Origin: Caenimonas soli
GTDB lineage: Bacteria > Pseudomonadota > Gammaproteobacteria > Burkholderiales > Burkholderiaceae_C
Assembly (NCBI RefSeq): GCF_013155545.1
Contig: NZ_JABJVV010000025.1
Span: 1 to 64,000, forward strand
Direction of reading: 5' to 3'
Length of the DNA: 64,000 nucleotides
Below are positions 1-7,958 of this stretch, piece after piece (within the stretch, counting starts at the first letter, position 1; each line of letters starts with the position of its first letter). The notes under the pieces were generated by a model, which was not told the DNA's origin, searched no databases, and was given only the letters and a program-made list of their open reading frames with translations. A program made the position numbers and the translations under genes.

Positions 1-294
1 GAATTGTTCTTCAAGTGGATCAAACAGAACCTGCGCATCAAGGCATTTGTGGGCAACAGCGCCAACGCCGTGAAGACGCAAATCTGGATCGCAATCGCTA
101 CCTATGTGCTGGTGGCGATCGTGAAGAAGCGGCTCCAACTCACCGCCACGCTACACACCATCCTGCAGGTACTGAGCCTGTCACTTTTTGATCGGGTACC
201 GATCGATGTGCTCCTGCTCAAAGCCGTCGATCTCGACGACGAAATCGAGGCTTCTCAGCAGTTTTCACTATTTGAAAATATCTCCGGACAGTAG
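1..294 (+). mobile_element. IS4-type transposase, C-terminal part (runs off window start)
   Basis: The reading frame is open from base 1 and stops at 294, giving about 97 residues. The stretch FFKWIKQNLRIKAFVG followed by a region rich in Ala, Ile and Val and then LQVLSLSLF is the familiar end of IS4-family DDE transposases. The TTG at 4 is an internal codon and not a start, because the frame continues upstream with Glu-Leu. Only the end is visible, so whether the element is intact cannot be judged. A 20-bp sequence repeated at 1495 begins two bases after the stop codon. Confidence 0.8.
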
Positions 295-295
295 T

Positions 296-315
296 GGGCT
301 CGACCCGCAATCCAC
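296..315. repeat. 20-bp direct repeat, left copy
   Basis: The sequence gggctcgacccgcaatccac here is identical to 1495-1514. Each copy contains a short self-complementary core (cgggctcgacccg-like). The two copies bracket the NERD-domain gene, and the left one directly follows the IS4 transposase stop codon, so the segment between them may be a transposition or recombination product. Confidence 0.8.
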
Positions 316-329
316 TCACGAGCGTCCGA

Positions 330-353
330 CCTCGCCGACCTGCATCGGCGGGG
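330..353 (+). other. 9-bp stem hairpin between transposase and NERD gene
   Basis: cctcgccga (330-338) pairs with tcggcgggg (345-353) around a 6-nt loop, with one G-T pair. No T-tract follows, so it is not a clear terminator. It may be structure at the IS end or in the leader of the NERD gene. Confidence 0.4.
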
Positions 354-421
354 CACCGCAAGCAATACGCATTGGTGAATCTCGTGTAGCGTGCTAAAAA
401 GCAAGCTGACGCGGGAGGGAT

Positions 422-1375
422 ATGCTGTTAAAGAAAGCGGACGACAAGTCCAAGCGCATCGCTTTGTTGGAAGATCTGCAAAAGTCCACGATGCTGGACT
501 TCAGGCAAAAGAAGTGGCTACGTGAGGAGCTCAGCCGATTCCGCAAGGGAATCAAGGGGGAAGAAGAATCGGCCTACTACCTTGACCAATACTTCAAGGA
601 TGGCCAGAACCACTTGGTGCTGCACGACCTGCGATTCGAATTCCAAGGCGACGTTGCCCAGATCGATCACCTGATCATCAATCGTCTGGGTCATTTTTAT
701 CTGGTCGAAACCAAGAACTACGCCGGAAACGTCAGCATCAACGCTAGCGGCGAATTCACGGCGGAGTACGACGAAGACCGCTTCGGTGTTCCATCGCCTA
801 TCGAGCAGAGCCGCAGGCACGAACGCATTCTGCGCAAGCTGCTGGAGCGCCTGGAGATCGCCAATCGCCTCGGGACCCCGCTGGAATTCCACCACGTGGT
901 GATGTTCCACCCCAAGGCCATCATCACGCGTCCGAAGGCTTCCGACTTCAATACTTCCAGCGTCATCAAGGCAGACCAATTCCCCAGCTGGCACGCGAAG
1001 TTCGTGGATGAGACGTTTGGCGTGGGTATGGCGCTGCGGGGTTTCGCGAACGTGCGATCGCTGGATGCAGCCAAGGAATGGGGCGAAAAGCTCATGCGCC
1101 AGCATCGACCGCAGAATCAGCTCGCGTTGCCGGACTTCATGCAACCGAGCGCAAAGCCCGTGTCCACGCCTGCGGTTGCGCCAACGCGCGTGCCACCGGT
1201 GCAAGTCGCGCCAGTCGTAGAACAGGCAGAGTCAGGAGAGCAGCCGGGAGCCAAGCGCTTGATCTGCCTGCATTGCAATTCGAAGATCGGCTATCCGGAA
1301 GGCAAGTACTGCTGGAACAACGCAGTACGGTTCAAGGGGGGACAGTATTGCCGGGAGCATCAAGGTTTATTTTGA
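422..1375 (+). CDS. NERD-domain protein with C-terminal Cys/His zinc-ribbon-like tail
   Basis: This 317-residue protein has a basic, probably helical N-terminus (residues 1-45). A NERD (nuclease-related) domain follows at about 45-190, with FQGDVAQIDHLIINRLGHFYLVETKNYAG carrying the D...E-x-K pattern of this restriction-endonuclease-like fold. A Pro/Val-rich linker (about 240-275) leads to a tail with C-x2-C and C-x11-C spaced cysteines and a final C-x2-H, suggesting metal binding. The ATG at 422 directly follows a purine-rich GGGAGGG. NERD proteins are thought to act on nucleic acid, but the substrate is unknown. The gene stands alone next to a transposase and between two 20-bp repeats, which suggests transfer. 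Confidence 0.8.
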   Translation: MLLKKADDKSKRIALLEDLQKSTMLDFRQKKWLREELSRFRKGIKGEEESAYYLDQYFKDGQNHLVLHDLRFEFQGDVAQIDHLIINRLGHFYLVETKNYAGNVSINASGEFTAEYDEDRFGVPSPIEQSRRHERILRKLLERLEIANRLGTPLEFHHVVMFHPKAIITRPKASDFNTSSVIKADQFPSWHAKFVDETFGVGMALRGFANVRSLDAAKEWGEKLMRQHRPQNQLALPDFMQPSAKPVSTPAVAPTRVPPVQVAPVVEQAESGEQPGAKRLICLHCNSKIGYPEGKYCWNNAVRFKGGQYCREHQGLF

Positions 1376-1487
1376 GTTGCGCCTGTGTTCGCAAGGTCCA
1401 CGACGCGGACAAGGCCCAATTAGCGGAAGCCAAGCAGCACCTGGTGGCTGTGCTTCAGGGAAAGATGGGGTCGGCGTCGAAGTAAGG

Positions 1488-1817
1488 TCATTGCGGGCTC
1501 GACCCGCAATCCACGTTCAGCTTGCGCCCGAGCTTCTCCTCCACCGCCGCGACCTTGCTCCTCATCCGCGACTCCGGCCCCGCCCGGTAGTCCATCTTCA
1601 GGTTCATGCCGATCCGCGGGCAGTCCTGCTCCAGCGCGCGGAAGCAGTCGCCCACCACCTTCATCACCTCATCGAAGCTGCCTTCGAGGATGGTGCCCAT
1701 CGGTGTGAGCTGGTAGGGCACGCCGCTGCGGTCGATGACGTCGAGGATGCGCGCTACATAGGCGCTGAGTCCGTCGCCGCGGTCGGGCGGGTTCATGGCG
1801 AATTCGAGGAGGACCAT
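1488..1817 (-). CDS. Thiamine-binding-like protein, MTH1187/YkoF (DUF77) family
   Basis: The 109-residue protein has the compact ferredoxin-like family sequence: MVLLEFAMNP at the start, VPYQLTPMGTILEG in the middle and a terminal helix with VEEKLGR. Members of this cytoplasmic family bind thiamine or related small ligands as oligomers. About nine residues after LGRKLN fall inside the 20-bp repeat and look like a replaced C-terminus. It lies just after the small membrane protein gene on the same strand (3 bp gap), so the two may be co-transcribed. Confidence 0.75.
   Translation of the reverse strand: MVLLEFAMNPPDRGDGLSAYVARILDVIDRSGVPYQLTPMGTILEGSFDEVMKVVGDCFRALEQDCPRIGMNLKMDYRAGPESRMRSKVAAVEEKLGRKLNVDCGSSPQ
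1495..1514. repeat. 20-bp direct repeat, right copy
   Basis: Identical to 296-315. On the minus strand this copy encodes the last residues (V-D-C-G-S-S-P-Q) of the thiamine-binding-like gene, a tail beyond the usual family end, so the repeat seems to have been added to the 3' end of that gene. Confidence 0.8.
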
Positions 1818-1820
1818 TTG

Positions 1821-2024
1821 TCAAGACCTGCGCTTGTGCAATTGGCGCACGGCGAAGGCAATGATGTTGCCAACGGCCGGCAGCCACATCACCATCAGCA
1901 GCGTGCCGATGTCCCGCGCCGTTGAAGGGTTGGGCGCCCAGTAGCGCATCGCCGCACCGACGATGGCCAGGCCCAGCAGCGTCGCCATGACGAGTTGCCT
2001 GCGGGAAGAGGTGACGTATTTCAT
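1821..2024 (-). CDS. Small membrane protein, unknown function
   Basis: From the ATG at 2024 the protein has 67 residues: a short basic start (MKYVTSSRRQL), a hydrophobic segment LVMATLLGLAIVGAAM, a loop with RYWAPNP, and a second hydrophobic segment LMVMWLPAVGNIIAFAV ending in basic residues. This predicts a two-helix inner-membrane protein with both ends cytoplasmic. A longer reading frame starting at 2090 is less likely because it would overlap the gene upstream. I do not recognise a family. Confidence 0.6.
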   Translation of the reverse strand: MKYVTSSRRQLVMATLLGLAIVGAAMRYWAPNPSTARDIGTLLMVMWLPAVGNIIAFAVRQLHKRRS

Positions 2025-2065
2025 GAGTGGCGCCGGTGGGGAGGCAGGTATTGTGCGCGCACCCG

Positions 2066-2698
2066 CTAAGAAACGCGGGTCGCCCACCATAGCCAGCCTC
2101 CGATCGCCCCGAAATTCAGCGTCACAGTCGCCCAGTAGGCGGCGCGAAATTCAGCCTTTCGAGATTTGTGGCGAAGGATCTGCTGGGCGAACCAAGCACC
2201 CGGCCAACCTCCGGCCAGGCTGAACAGATGGAGCGTGTCTTCCTTGATGCGCCATCGGCCGGTCTCGGCCGCGTATTTGTCCTGCCAGTACGCATAGAAA
2301 GTCATCATGTTGAGAGCGGGCAGCGCTACCAGCACCCACCACGGCAGTGTGCGTGTCCAGACCGCCCACAAAATCACTACGGCATAGATCAGCATCAGCG
2401 GCAAGGCGCCAAGCGCGCCCGACCCGCTTGGCGCTGCTTCTACTCGTGCATGCCGATGTCGACGTCGAACCGGATGGTTCGCGGCGCCCCCGGCCGGCCG
2501 CACTGCCATTCCACGCGGGCCTTTGCCTCCGACATTGATTTCTTCAAAGGTGACGGCCAAGCCTTGACGGGGTGAGCCAGCACTCCCGCCGTGAAAATCA
2601 CGCACATGGAAGAACACATCCGCCGCAGAGGCAGGACTGCGTATAAATCCGAAGCCGCGCGCATCGTCCCATTTTGCGACGGTGCCTTCTTTTTTCAT
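2066..2698 (-). CDS. Cold-shock domain plus DUF1294 membrane protein
   Basis: The 210-residue fusion starts with a CspA-like OB fold (residues 1-70: GTVAKWDDARGFGFIRS, with the RNP1-like GFGFI and RNP2-like VFFHV). A charged linker and then membrane segments follow (about 98-140 and at the end). The DUF1294 signature FYAYWQDKYAAETGRWRI, then HLFSLAGGWPGAWFAQ, is clear. This architecture is common in proteobacteria. RNA or ssDNA binding is expected for the N-terminal part; the role of the membrane domain is unknown. The gene is 37 bp downstream of glnS. Confidence 0.88.
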   Translation of the reverse strand: MKKEGTVAKWDDARGFGFIRSPASAADVFFHVRDFHGGSAGSPRQGLAVTFEEINVGGKGPRGMAVRPAGGAANHPVRRRHRHARVEAAPSGSGALGALPLMLIYAVVILWAVWTRTLPWWVLVALPALNMMTFYAYWQDKYAAETGRWRIKEDTLHLFSLAGGWPGAWFAQQILRHKSRKAEFRAAYWATVTLNFGAIGGWLWWATRVS

Positions 2699-2735
2699 GA
2701 TGGGATTGCGCGACGCGAACTCGTATGAATGGGAG

Positions 2736-4520
2736 TTATTTACCCCAACTATCCTTCATGCCTGCTACCCGATTGAACACTGGCTTGCCCTCGCGGCCAT
2801 GTTCCACCCGATCCGCCACAAAGTACCCATGGCGCTCGAACTGAAACTTGTCATCGCCCTTGGCATTCGCCAGTGACGGCTCCACGTACGCGGATACCAC
2901 CTTCAAGCTGTCCGGGTTCAGTTCTTCCAGAAAATCCTTGTCCCCCGTATCCGGCTGCGCCACCGCGAACAGGCGGTCATACAAGCGCACTTCCGCCTTC
3001 AGCGCATCCGCCGCGGCGACCCAGGTGATGACGCCTTTGACCTTGACGGCGCTGGCGCCGGGGGTGCCGCTCTTGGTGTCGGGGACCAGTTCGGCCTGCA
3101 CTTCGGTCACATTGCCGGCCGCGTCCTTGGTCGCGCCCTTGCATTCGATCACGTGGCCGTACTTCAGGCGCACCTTGTTGCCGGGGAACAGGCGGTTGTA
3201 GCCCTTGGGCGGCACTTCCTCGTAGTCGCTGCGCTCGATCCACAACTCCTTGCCGAACTTGAATTCGCGAACCCCGGCGTCGGGGTTGTGCGGATTCAAA
3301 GGCGCGGAGCATTGATCGAGGAATCCGGCGCCATGCAGTTCGTCCCAGTTGGTGATCACCAGCTTCACCGGATCGAGCACCGCCATGGCCCGGGCCGCTT
3401 TCGGGTCCAGGTCATCGCGCAGCGCGCCTTCCAACGTGGCGTAGTCGATCCAGCTGTCGCTCTTGGTGACGCCGATGCGCTCGGCGAACAGCTGCAGGCT
3501 TTCGGGCGTGTAGCCGCGGCGGCGCAGGCCGACGATGGTGGGCATGCGCGGGTCGTCCCAGCCGCTTACATGGCCGTCGTCCACCAGCTGCTTGAGCTTA
3601 CGCTTGCTGGTGATCACATAGGTCAGGTTCAGCCGCGCGAATTCATATTGGCGCGGGTGCGGCTGGTTGATCAGGCCGCCTTCGCCCAGCCGGTCCAGCA
3701 GCCAGTCGTACCACGGGCGCTGGTCTTCGAACTCCAGCGTGCAGATGCTGTGGGTGATGTTCTCCAGCGCGTCCTCGATGGGGTGGGCGTAGGCGTACAT
3801 CGGATAGATGCACCACTTGTCGCCGGTGTTGTGGTGCGTGGCGCGGCGGATGCGGTAGATCGCCGGGTCGCGCAAATTGATGTTGGGGCTGGCCATGTCG
3901 AGCTTGGCGCGCAGCACGGCGGCGCCGTCGGGCAGCTTGCCGTCGCGCATGTCCCTGAACCTCTGCAGGTTCTCGTCGATGCTGCGGCTGCGGAAGGGGC
4001 TGTCAGTGCCGGGCTTGCTGAAGTCGCCGCGGTTGATGCGCATCTCTTCGGCGCTCTGCTCGTCCACGTAGGCCAGGCCGGCTTCGATCAGGTACTCGGC
4101 CGCCCGGTACATGAAGTCGAAATAATCACTGGCGTGGTACAGATGCTCGGTGCCATTGGCTGTCCAGCTGAAGCCCAGCCACTTCACGGCGTCCAAAATA
4201 CTGTCGACGTACTCCTTGTCTTCCTTCTCAGGATTGGTGTCGTCGAAGCGCATGTGGCAAATACCGTTGTAATCACGCGCCAGTCCGAAGTTCAAACAGA
4301 TACTTTTGGCGTGGCCAACATGTAAGTAACCGTTGGGCTCGGGCGGAAAGCGGGTGCGGATCCTGGCCGGGTCGGGCTGGCCCTGCCCATGCTGCGCTGC
4401 ATCAGCGGGCTGGCCGGCCCACTTTCGCTGGGCGTAAGTGCCTTGCTCCAGGTCGCGTTCGATGATTTGGCGCAGGAAATTGCTGGGCTTGAGGGCGTCT
4501 TTTTCGGCAGGGGCGGTCAT
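2736..4520 (-). CDS. glnS: Glutaminyl-tRNA synthetase
   Basis: This 594-residue class I aminoacyl-tRNA synthetase charges tRNA-Gln with glutamine in the cytoplasm. The class I HIGH-type motif appears as PPEPNGYLHVGHAKS near residue 60, followed by MRFDDTNPEKE, typical of GlnRS/GluRS. The KMSKS-like loop is VITSKRKLKQL. The C-terminal beta-barrel anticodon-binding region (from about 370) includes FPGNKVRLKYGHVIECKG. Length is slightly above the E. coli enzyme owing to a Gln/Ala-rich insert near residues 37-50 and some insertion in the C-terminal part. The ATG at 4520 gives the normal N-terminus. Confidence 0.97.
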   Translation of the reverse strand: MTAPAEKDALKPSNFLRQIIERDLEQGTYAQRKWAGQPADAAQHGQGQPDPARIRTRFPPEPNGYLHVGHAKSICLNFGLARDYNGICHMRFDDTNPEKEDKEYVDSILDAVKWLGFSWTANGTEHLYHASDYFDFMYRAAEYLIEAGLAYVDEQSAEEMRINRGDFSKPGTDSPFRSRSIDENLQRFRDMRDGKLPDGAAVLRAKLDMASPNINLRDPAIYRIRRATHHNTGDKWCIYPMYAYAHPIEDALENITHSICTLEFEDQRPWYDWLLDRLGEGGLINQPHPRQYEFARLNLTYVITSKRKLKQLVDDGHVSGWDDPRMPTIVGLRRRGYTPESLQLFAERIGVTKSDSWIDYATLEGALRDDLDPKAARAMAVLDPVKLVITNWDELHGAGFLDQCSAPLNPHNPDAGVREFKFGKELWIERSDYEEVPPKGYNRLFPGNKVRLKYGHVIECKGATKDAAGNVTEVQAELVPDTKSGTPGASAVKVKGVITWVAAADALKAEVRLYDRLFAVAQPDTGDKDFLEELNPDSLKVVSAYVEPSLANAKGDDKFQFERHGYFVADRVEHGREGKPVFNRVAGMKDSWGK

Positions 4521-4683
4521 ATCGAAACCATTTTAGGGGGCAAGTGTTTGTGACGAAGTTTTGCGGATGAGTTACGTCTGGCAACGGGTTTGACTGTGCA
4601 GAGGGTATTCGGCAGCCCTGCCGGTGCGTTTAATAAGAACACATGAGGGCGCTGTTGACCCTCCGATCACCCAGGAGAAGACC

Positions 4684-5037
4684 ATGAAGTTCAGCCGTTA
4701 CGTAGCAGCCGCTGCCCTGGCACTCGCCGCCGCCGGCACAGCGTCGGTGGCGCAAGCGCGCAGCGATGTGTACTTTTCCGTCGGGGCCAATGTGGCGCCT
4801 GGCGTCCATCTGGGCGTCTCGAATGCGCCTGTGTATTACCCGCGCCCTGTGTACGTGCAGCCGGCGCCCGTTTATGTTCAGCCGGCTCCCGTCTATTACG
4901 CGCCGCCCCCGGTCGTCTATGTACGCCCGGCGCCCGTGTACTACGGCGCGGCACCGGTTTACTACGAGTATGACCGCCCGCACTGGAAGCACAACAAGCA
5001 TCACAGGCACCACGGCCATCACCGCAACTGGAATTGA
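4684..5037 (+). CDS. Exported Pro/Tyr/Val-repeat protein with His-rich tail
   Basis: From the ATG at 4684 (GGAGAAG 4 nt upstream) the product has 117 residues. A signal peptide with cleavage after VAQA (about residue 25) is followed by a short globular stretch. Then come imperfect repeats of P-x-PVYVQPAPVYY type (about 53-95) and a tail with many His and Lys. Such proteins are common in Comamonadaceae envelopes. The His tail suggests metal binding, but this is inference. The upstream TTG/ATG extension is rejected because of the clear ribosome-binding site and signal peptide at 4684. Confidence 0.75.
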   Translation: MKFSRYVAAAALALAAAGTASVAQARSDVYFSVGANVAPGVHLGVSNAPVYYPRPVYVQPAPVYVQPAPVYYAPPPVVYVRPAPVYYGAAPVYYEYDRPHWKHNKHHRHHGHHRNWN

Positions 5038-5081
5038 TTCCACCCGGATAATTTCGCACTGCCATTTAGGTTCTCCAAGCT

Positions 5082-5117
5082 GGGCCCCCGCGCATGAGCG
5101 TTGGGGCCCTTTTTTTT
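5082..5117 (+). terminator. Rho-independent terminator
   Basis: gggcccc (5082-5088) pairs with ggggccc (5103-5109), with an inner cgc/gcg pairing, followed by eight T. It lies 45 bp after the Pro/Tyr-rich protein gene. Confidence 0.85.
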
Positions 5118-5140
5118 GCCTCATCGACAAATCCGGCGGA

Positions 5141-5175
5141 CAAAAAAAGAGCCCCCAGGCTTTCGGCCTGGGGGC
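5141..5175 (-). terminator. Rho-independent terminator on the minus strand
   Basis: gcccccaggc (5151-5160) and gcctgggggc (5166-5175) form a perfect 10-bp stem with a 5-nt loop. On the minus strand it is followed by a T-rich tract (complement of the A-run at 5142-5148). It would end transcripts of the LysR gene and stands back to back with the previous terminator. Confidence 0.8.
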
Positions 5176-5340
5176 AATATGCTAGTCGCGGGACGGAGGG
5201 CCGGACCAGCTCACCCCGGAGGAGGAGGGGACTCAGAGGAGTCGGGGTGATTGGCGTGTAGTAAACCCTGGCACAGCCGTCTTGGCTGTAGGACAACGCC
5301 CACATTTGGTGCCAGACTGAACCTTCTGTGGGCCACCTCA

Positions 5341-6204
5341 TCAGCGCTGACGAAACTGCTTCAGGGTGTCCAGCAGGCTGCGGGTGGCGCCGTCCAGCAG
5401 GGGCAGGGCGCGATGGACGATGACGGTGTCGCGCGCCAGGGCGGGCTTGAGCGGCACAGCCTGGATGCCGCGCACCAGGTGGGGCTCCACCGGGCCTTCC
5501 AGCGGCAGGATGGCGGCGCCGTAGCCGGCCGCCACCAGGCTCTTCATCGCCTCGTTGTAGTTGAGCTCGATGCGCACCCGCGGCACGATGCCGGCGGCGC
5601 CGAACCACTCCATGGTCTGCTTGTATAGCCGCGTGCTGGTGTCGTTGAAGATCAGCGGCTTGCCCGCCAGCCACTGCGGCGTCACCCGCTGTGGGGCCGC
5701 CCAGTCCGCGGGCATCAGGGCCAGCATGGCGTCGCGCCGCCAGCGCGTCACCACCCAGTCGCCGGGCCCCTGGGGCGGCGCGATCAGTGCCACGTCCAGC
5801 GTGCCGGCGACCATGCGGGCCAAACCATCGTTGGTGCCGACAATGCTGACCTCGACGTCGATGCCGGGGTGGCTCTTGCCCATGGCTTCCAGCACCTGGG
5901 GCAGCAGGTACACCAGGATGCCGGTGGAGGTGCCCAGGCGCACCCGCCCGCTGCGGCCCTGCGCGAAGGCCCGCACCGTTTCGATGGCGTCGTCCGCCTC
6001 CCGCAGCAGGCGGCGCGCCCGTTCCACCAGCGCGGCACCGGCCGGCGTGGACACCACTTGCCGGCAACCGCGCAGCACCAGTTGGGCCGCAAGCCGGGAT
6101 TCCAGCTCGCTCACGTGCAGGCTCACCGTCGGCTGCGCCAGGTTCAGTGCCTGCGCGGCGGCCGAGAAGGTGCCCAGATCGGCGATGGCAACTGTTCTGA
6201 ACAA
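5341..6204 (-). pseudogene. LysR-family regulator lacking its first residues
   Basis: The product (287 residues from a TTG at 6204) has a winged-helix region (FRTVAIADLGTFSAAAQALNLAQPTVSLHVSELE) and a full effector domain (about 85-285). LysR proteins normally have another 5-10 residues before FRTVA. Here an in-frame TAA sits immediately upstream of the TTG, so the natural start has been lost, apparently by an insertion or rearrangement at about 6205. Weak translation from the TTG cannot be excluded. No ribosome-binding site is evident. No target operon is adjacent. Confidence 0.6.
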
Positions 6205-6279
6205 TTACTGTCGCAGACAGTCTCCGCAGGAAGCCGCCCGCCTTGGGGGTAGCAGACCTTAGAAATATAGTCGCGGACA
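6202..6279. repeat. Two imperfect 14-bp repeats at the LysR truncation point
   Basis: ctgtcgcagaca (6208-6219, inside the palindrome actgtc-gca-gacagt, 6207-6221) resembles agtcgcggaca (6269-6279). They sit exactly where the LysR gene loses its 5' end and may be ends of a lost mobile element. No open reading frame lies between them. Confidence 0.35.
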
Positions 6280-6363
6280 AAAGGCGCTGCCCGAGAAAAA
6301 GGGGACAGCCTCCCTCATCTGCGTCCAAAAGGTAATTGTTTGGTCTGAATCGGCCGAGGTAGC

Positions 6364-6432
6364 TACCTTGCCGTAATCCGCCTGCTCGTAGTCGCCGCGC
6401 AGAAGGTCGGCGACGGACCAGAGGAAGTTGGC
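6364..6432 (-). pseudogene. Scrap of type I restriction-modification HsdM N-terminus
   Basis: Reading from 6432 downwards, 23 codons give A-N-FLWSVADLLRGDYEQADYGKV. This closely matches the conserved N-terminal block of HsdM methyltransferase subunits (WSVADLLRGDYKQSEYGKV in typical members). The frame then runs into unrelated sequence and stops near 6265. Only this island survives, so it is a fossil and not a gene. Confidence 0.55.
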
Positions 6433-6442
6433 GGTAAATCAC

Positions 6443-6487
6443 CATTGGGCCGAAGCTGGCCTTCATGTCATCTAGGTAGACAGTCAT
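6443..6487 (-). pseudogene. Scrap resembling DUF4031 N-terminus
   Basis: From the ATG at 6487 the frame reads MTVYLDDMKASFGPMV, very like the start of DUF4031 proteins (M-x-VYVDDM-x-A-x-FGRMVMCH). After residue 16 the similarity ends and a different frame carries the HsdM scrap. The match is short, so the call is tentative. Confidence 0.4.
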
Positions 6488-6606
6488 TGGTGGTGCAGAC
6501 GCGAGGTTCAATTTTCTTGGCGTGCTCTCGCACCATGACCTCAAACATGTTGGTCAAGTTGCGTTCTCCGCGGGGGCGGCGCCATAGGTCGCGAACCTGG
6601 CATTGG

Positions 6607-6646
6607 AGGGGTGCCAACTCATCCACGATTAACTCAGTGCACCCCT
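6607..6646. repeat. 8-bp perfect inverted repeat beside IS21 remnant
   Basis: aggggtgc (6607-6614) and gcacccct (6639-6646) are exact inverted copies 24 nt apart. The right arm overlaps the stop codon of the istA remnant. It may mark the deletion end point. Confidence 0.35.
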
Positions 6647-7228
6647 AACGCGGGCCGGACTCGCACAAGGTTAGGCTTGCAAGCCGAGGCTCGGCCAGCT
6701 CCTTCAGGTCATCGTAGTCGAACGCCTCGCGCAGGCCCGCGCACAGCGTGGCGGCATCCTCGCCCCTGGTGAGCTTCACGAAACTGGCACGGCTGTAGCC
6801 CATCGTGGCCACCAGCGCCAGCAGCGGATCGCACCCGCGCCGCACGGTGGTGAAGTCCGCCTGCGTCTGCTTGCCCGGCGGGTTTCAAAGCGCACTACCG
6901 GTTCGGGCTCGCTCTTCTTGAACGGCGCAATCCACGCCTTCAGCTGGCTGATGCCACCCGGGTAGCCCTGTTGCTGTATCTCGCGCAGCAGCACCGTCGC
7001 CGGAATCCAGCGCGGCCGGGCCTGCCCGATCCGGGCGAGCAGGTAGTCCTTGTAGTCGTCCAGCTTGCACGCGCGCGCCGCGCGCGGCCCGTACCGGCTT
7101 GCCTGCTGCTCGCGCAAGTAACGCCGTACCGTGTTGCGCGAGCAGCCCAACTGCTTCGCGATCGATCTCACCCCTTCGCCCCGTCGGGCCATCACTCGTA
7201 TCTCCACTGCTTCCTCCTGGGTCAACAT
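6645..7228 (-). pseudogene. IS21-family transposase (IstA) remnant, frameshifted and truncated
   Basis: The N-terminus from the ATG at 7228 reads MLTQEEAVEIRVMARRGEG with the helix-turn-helix LGCSRNTVRRYLREQ, as in IstA. Near 6850 the frame shifts: the protein continues in another frame as the catalytic-core stretch CDPLLALVATMGYSRASFVKLTRGEDAATL and then stops at 6645. About two thirds of IstA and all of IstB are missing. An upstream ATG at 7252 is possible. The remnant has no active role. Confidence 0.8.
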
Positions 7229-7264
7229 CGACGGCACCAAAAAAGCCGTCATCCTCGCCCAGGT

Positions 7265-7309
7265 GGGTCACTTTTACTTCGGCGCGGCGGGTCAGTATTA
7301 CTCCGGCGC
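7265..7309. repeat. Tandem terminal repeats of the IS21-type element
   Basis: gggtcacttttacttcggcgc (first copy, 7265-7285, quoted here in part) and a related 21-bp copy at 7289-7309 share the pattern gggtca-N-t-N-ttact-c-ggcgc with a 24-bp period. Multiple terminal repeats upstream of istA are typical of IS21 elements, so this is the probable istA-side end. Confidence 0.55.
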
Positions 7310-7958
7310 TAACAACAGACGTTGAACAACTTGGTCTGCGATGGGTGTGCCGAGCGCTCCCCCACGCAGCTCAGGCGCACCGGCGTCGCCGATACAAATG
7401 GGCCGGGCACGCGACTGTCGGTGGCATCCGGGAAATACAGGCCCAGAGGCCGCCAGCGCACTTCTCAGCCTCATCACGGAGAGCAACATGACGCGGCCGT
7501 GAACGAGTCCGCGTTAATGCGGTCGCCGTCTCGGGAATCGTCGGCAATGCCGGAGTATGGGACTTCGGTATGTCACTGATGGGATCTGCCGCTCTCCATC
7601 AGAAGTCCCTCGCTCTGTTGGGCATGTCAGAGTGAGGCGAGCGGGCCTCCGGCGTGCGCAAACGCGTCGAAAAGCGGCTTTCCGCTTCTACGGCATGCTG
7701 TCTGGCTTGCTGATTCGCCTCGCGCTGGTTCTGGGCGGCGGCCAGCTCAGCGGACTTTCGCTGCTGCTCTCGGCGCGCCGGTTGCGATGGGTGTGAGCTG
7801 GTGAATGCGGCGACATCTGCTTGGTTGGAAGCGTACCAGGGTCCCGCGCATAGTCTGCGTGCTCCTGGTCCTGGCCGGCATCAGCCTCATCTTCCCAGCT
7901 ATGCGGTCACTTGGCGCGGCGGGAATACCAGCTAATCGGAAGCAGCGCCAAGCCGACA
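7310..7958. other. Gene-poor 650-bp stretch
   Basis: Short open frames occur in all registers, but none has a recognisable domain, a ribosome-binding site or convincing codon use. The stretch lies between the IS21 end and the stop of the acyl-CoA ligase gene. I see no clear terminator for the catabolic operon here. Confidence 0.5.

Noticed and set aside
1495..1509. The self-complementary core of the 20-bp repeat as a terminator
   Set aside because: The stem is only about five base pairs and no T-tract follows on either strand.
3153..4325. A 390-codon open frame antisense to glnS
   Set aside because: Antisense shadow of a strongly conserved gene, with no domain of its own.
5066..6544. A 492-codon open frame on the minus strand
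   Set aside because: It runs out of frame over the clear LysR coding sequence; its protein is Arg/Gly/Ala-rich low-complexity sequence typical of a shadow in high-GC DNA. Only its first 16 codons resemble a family.
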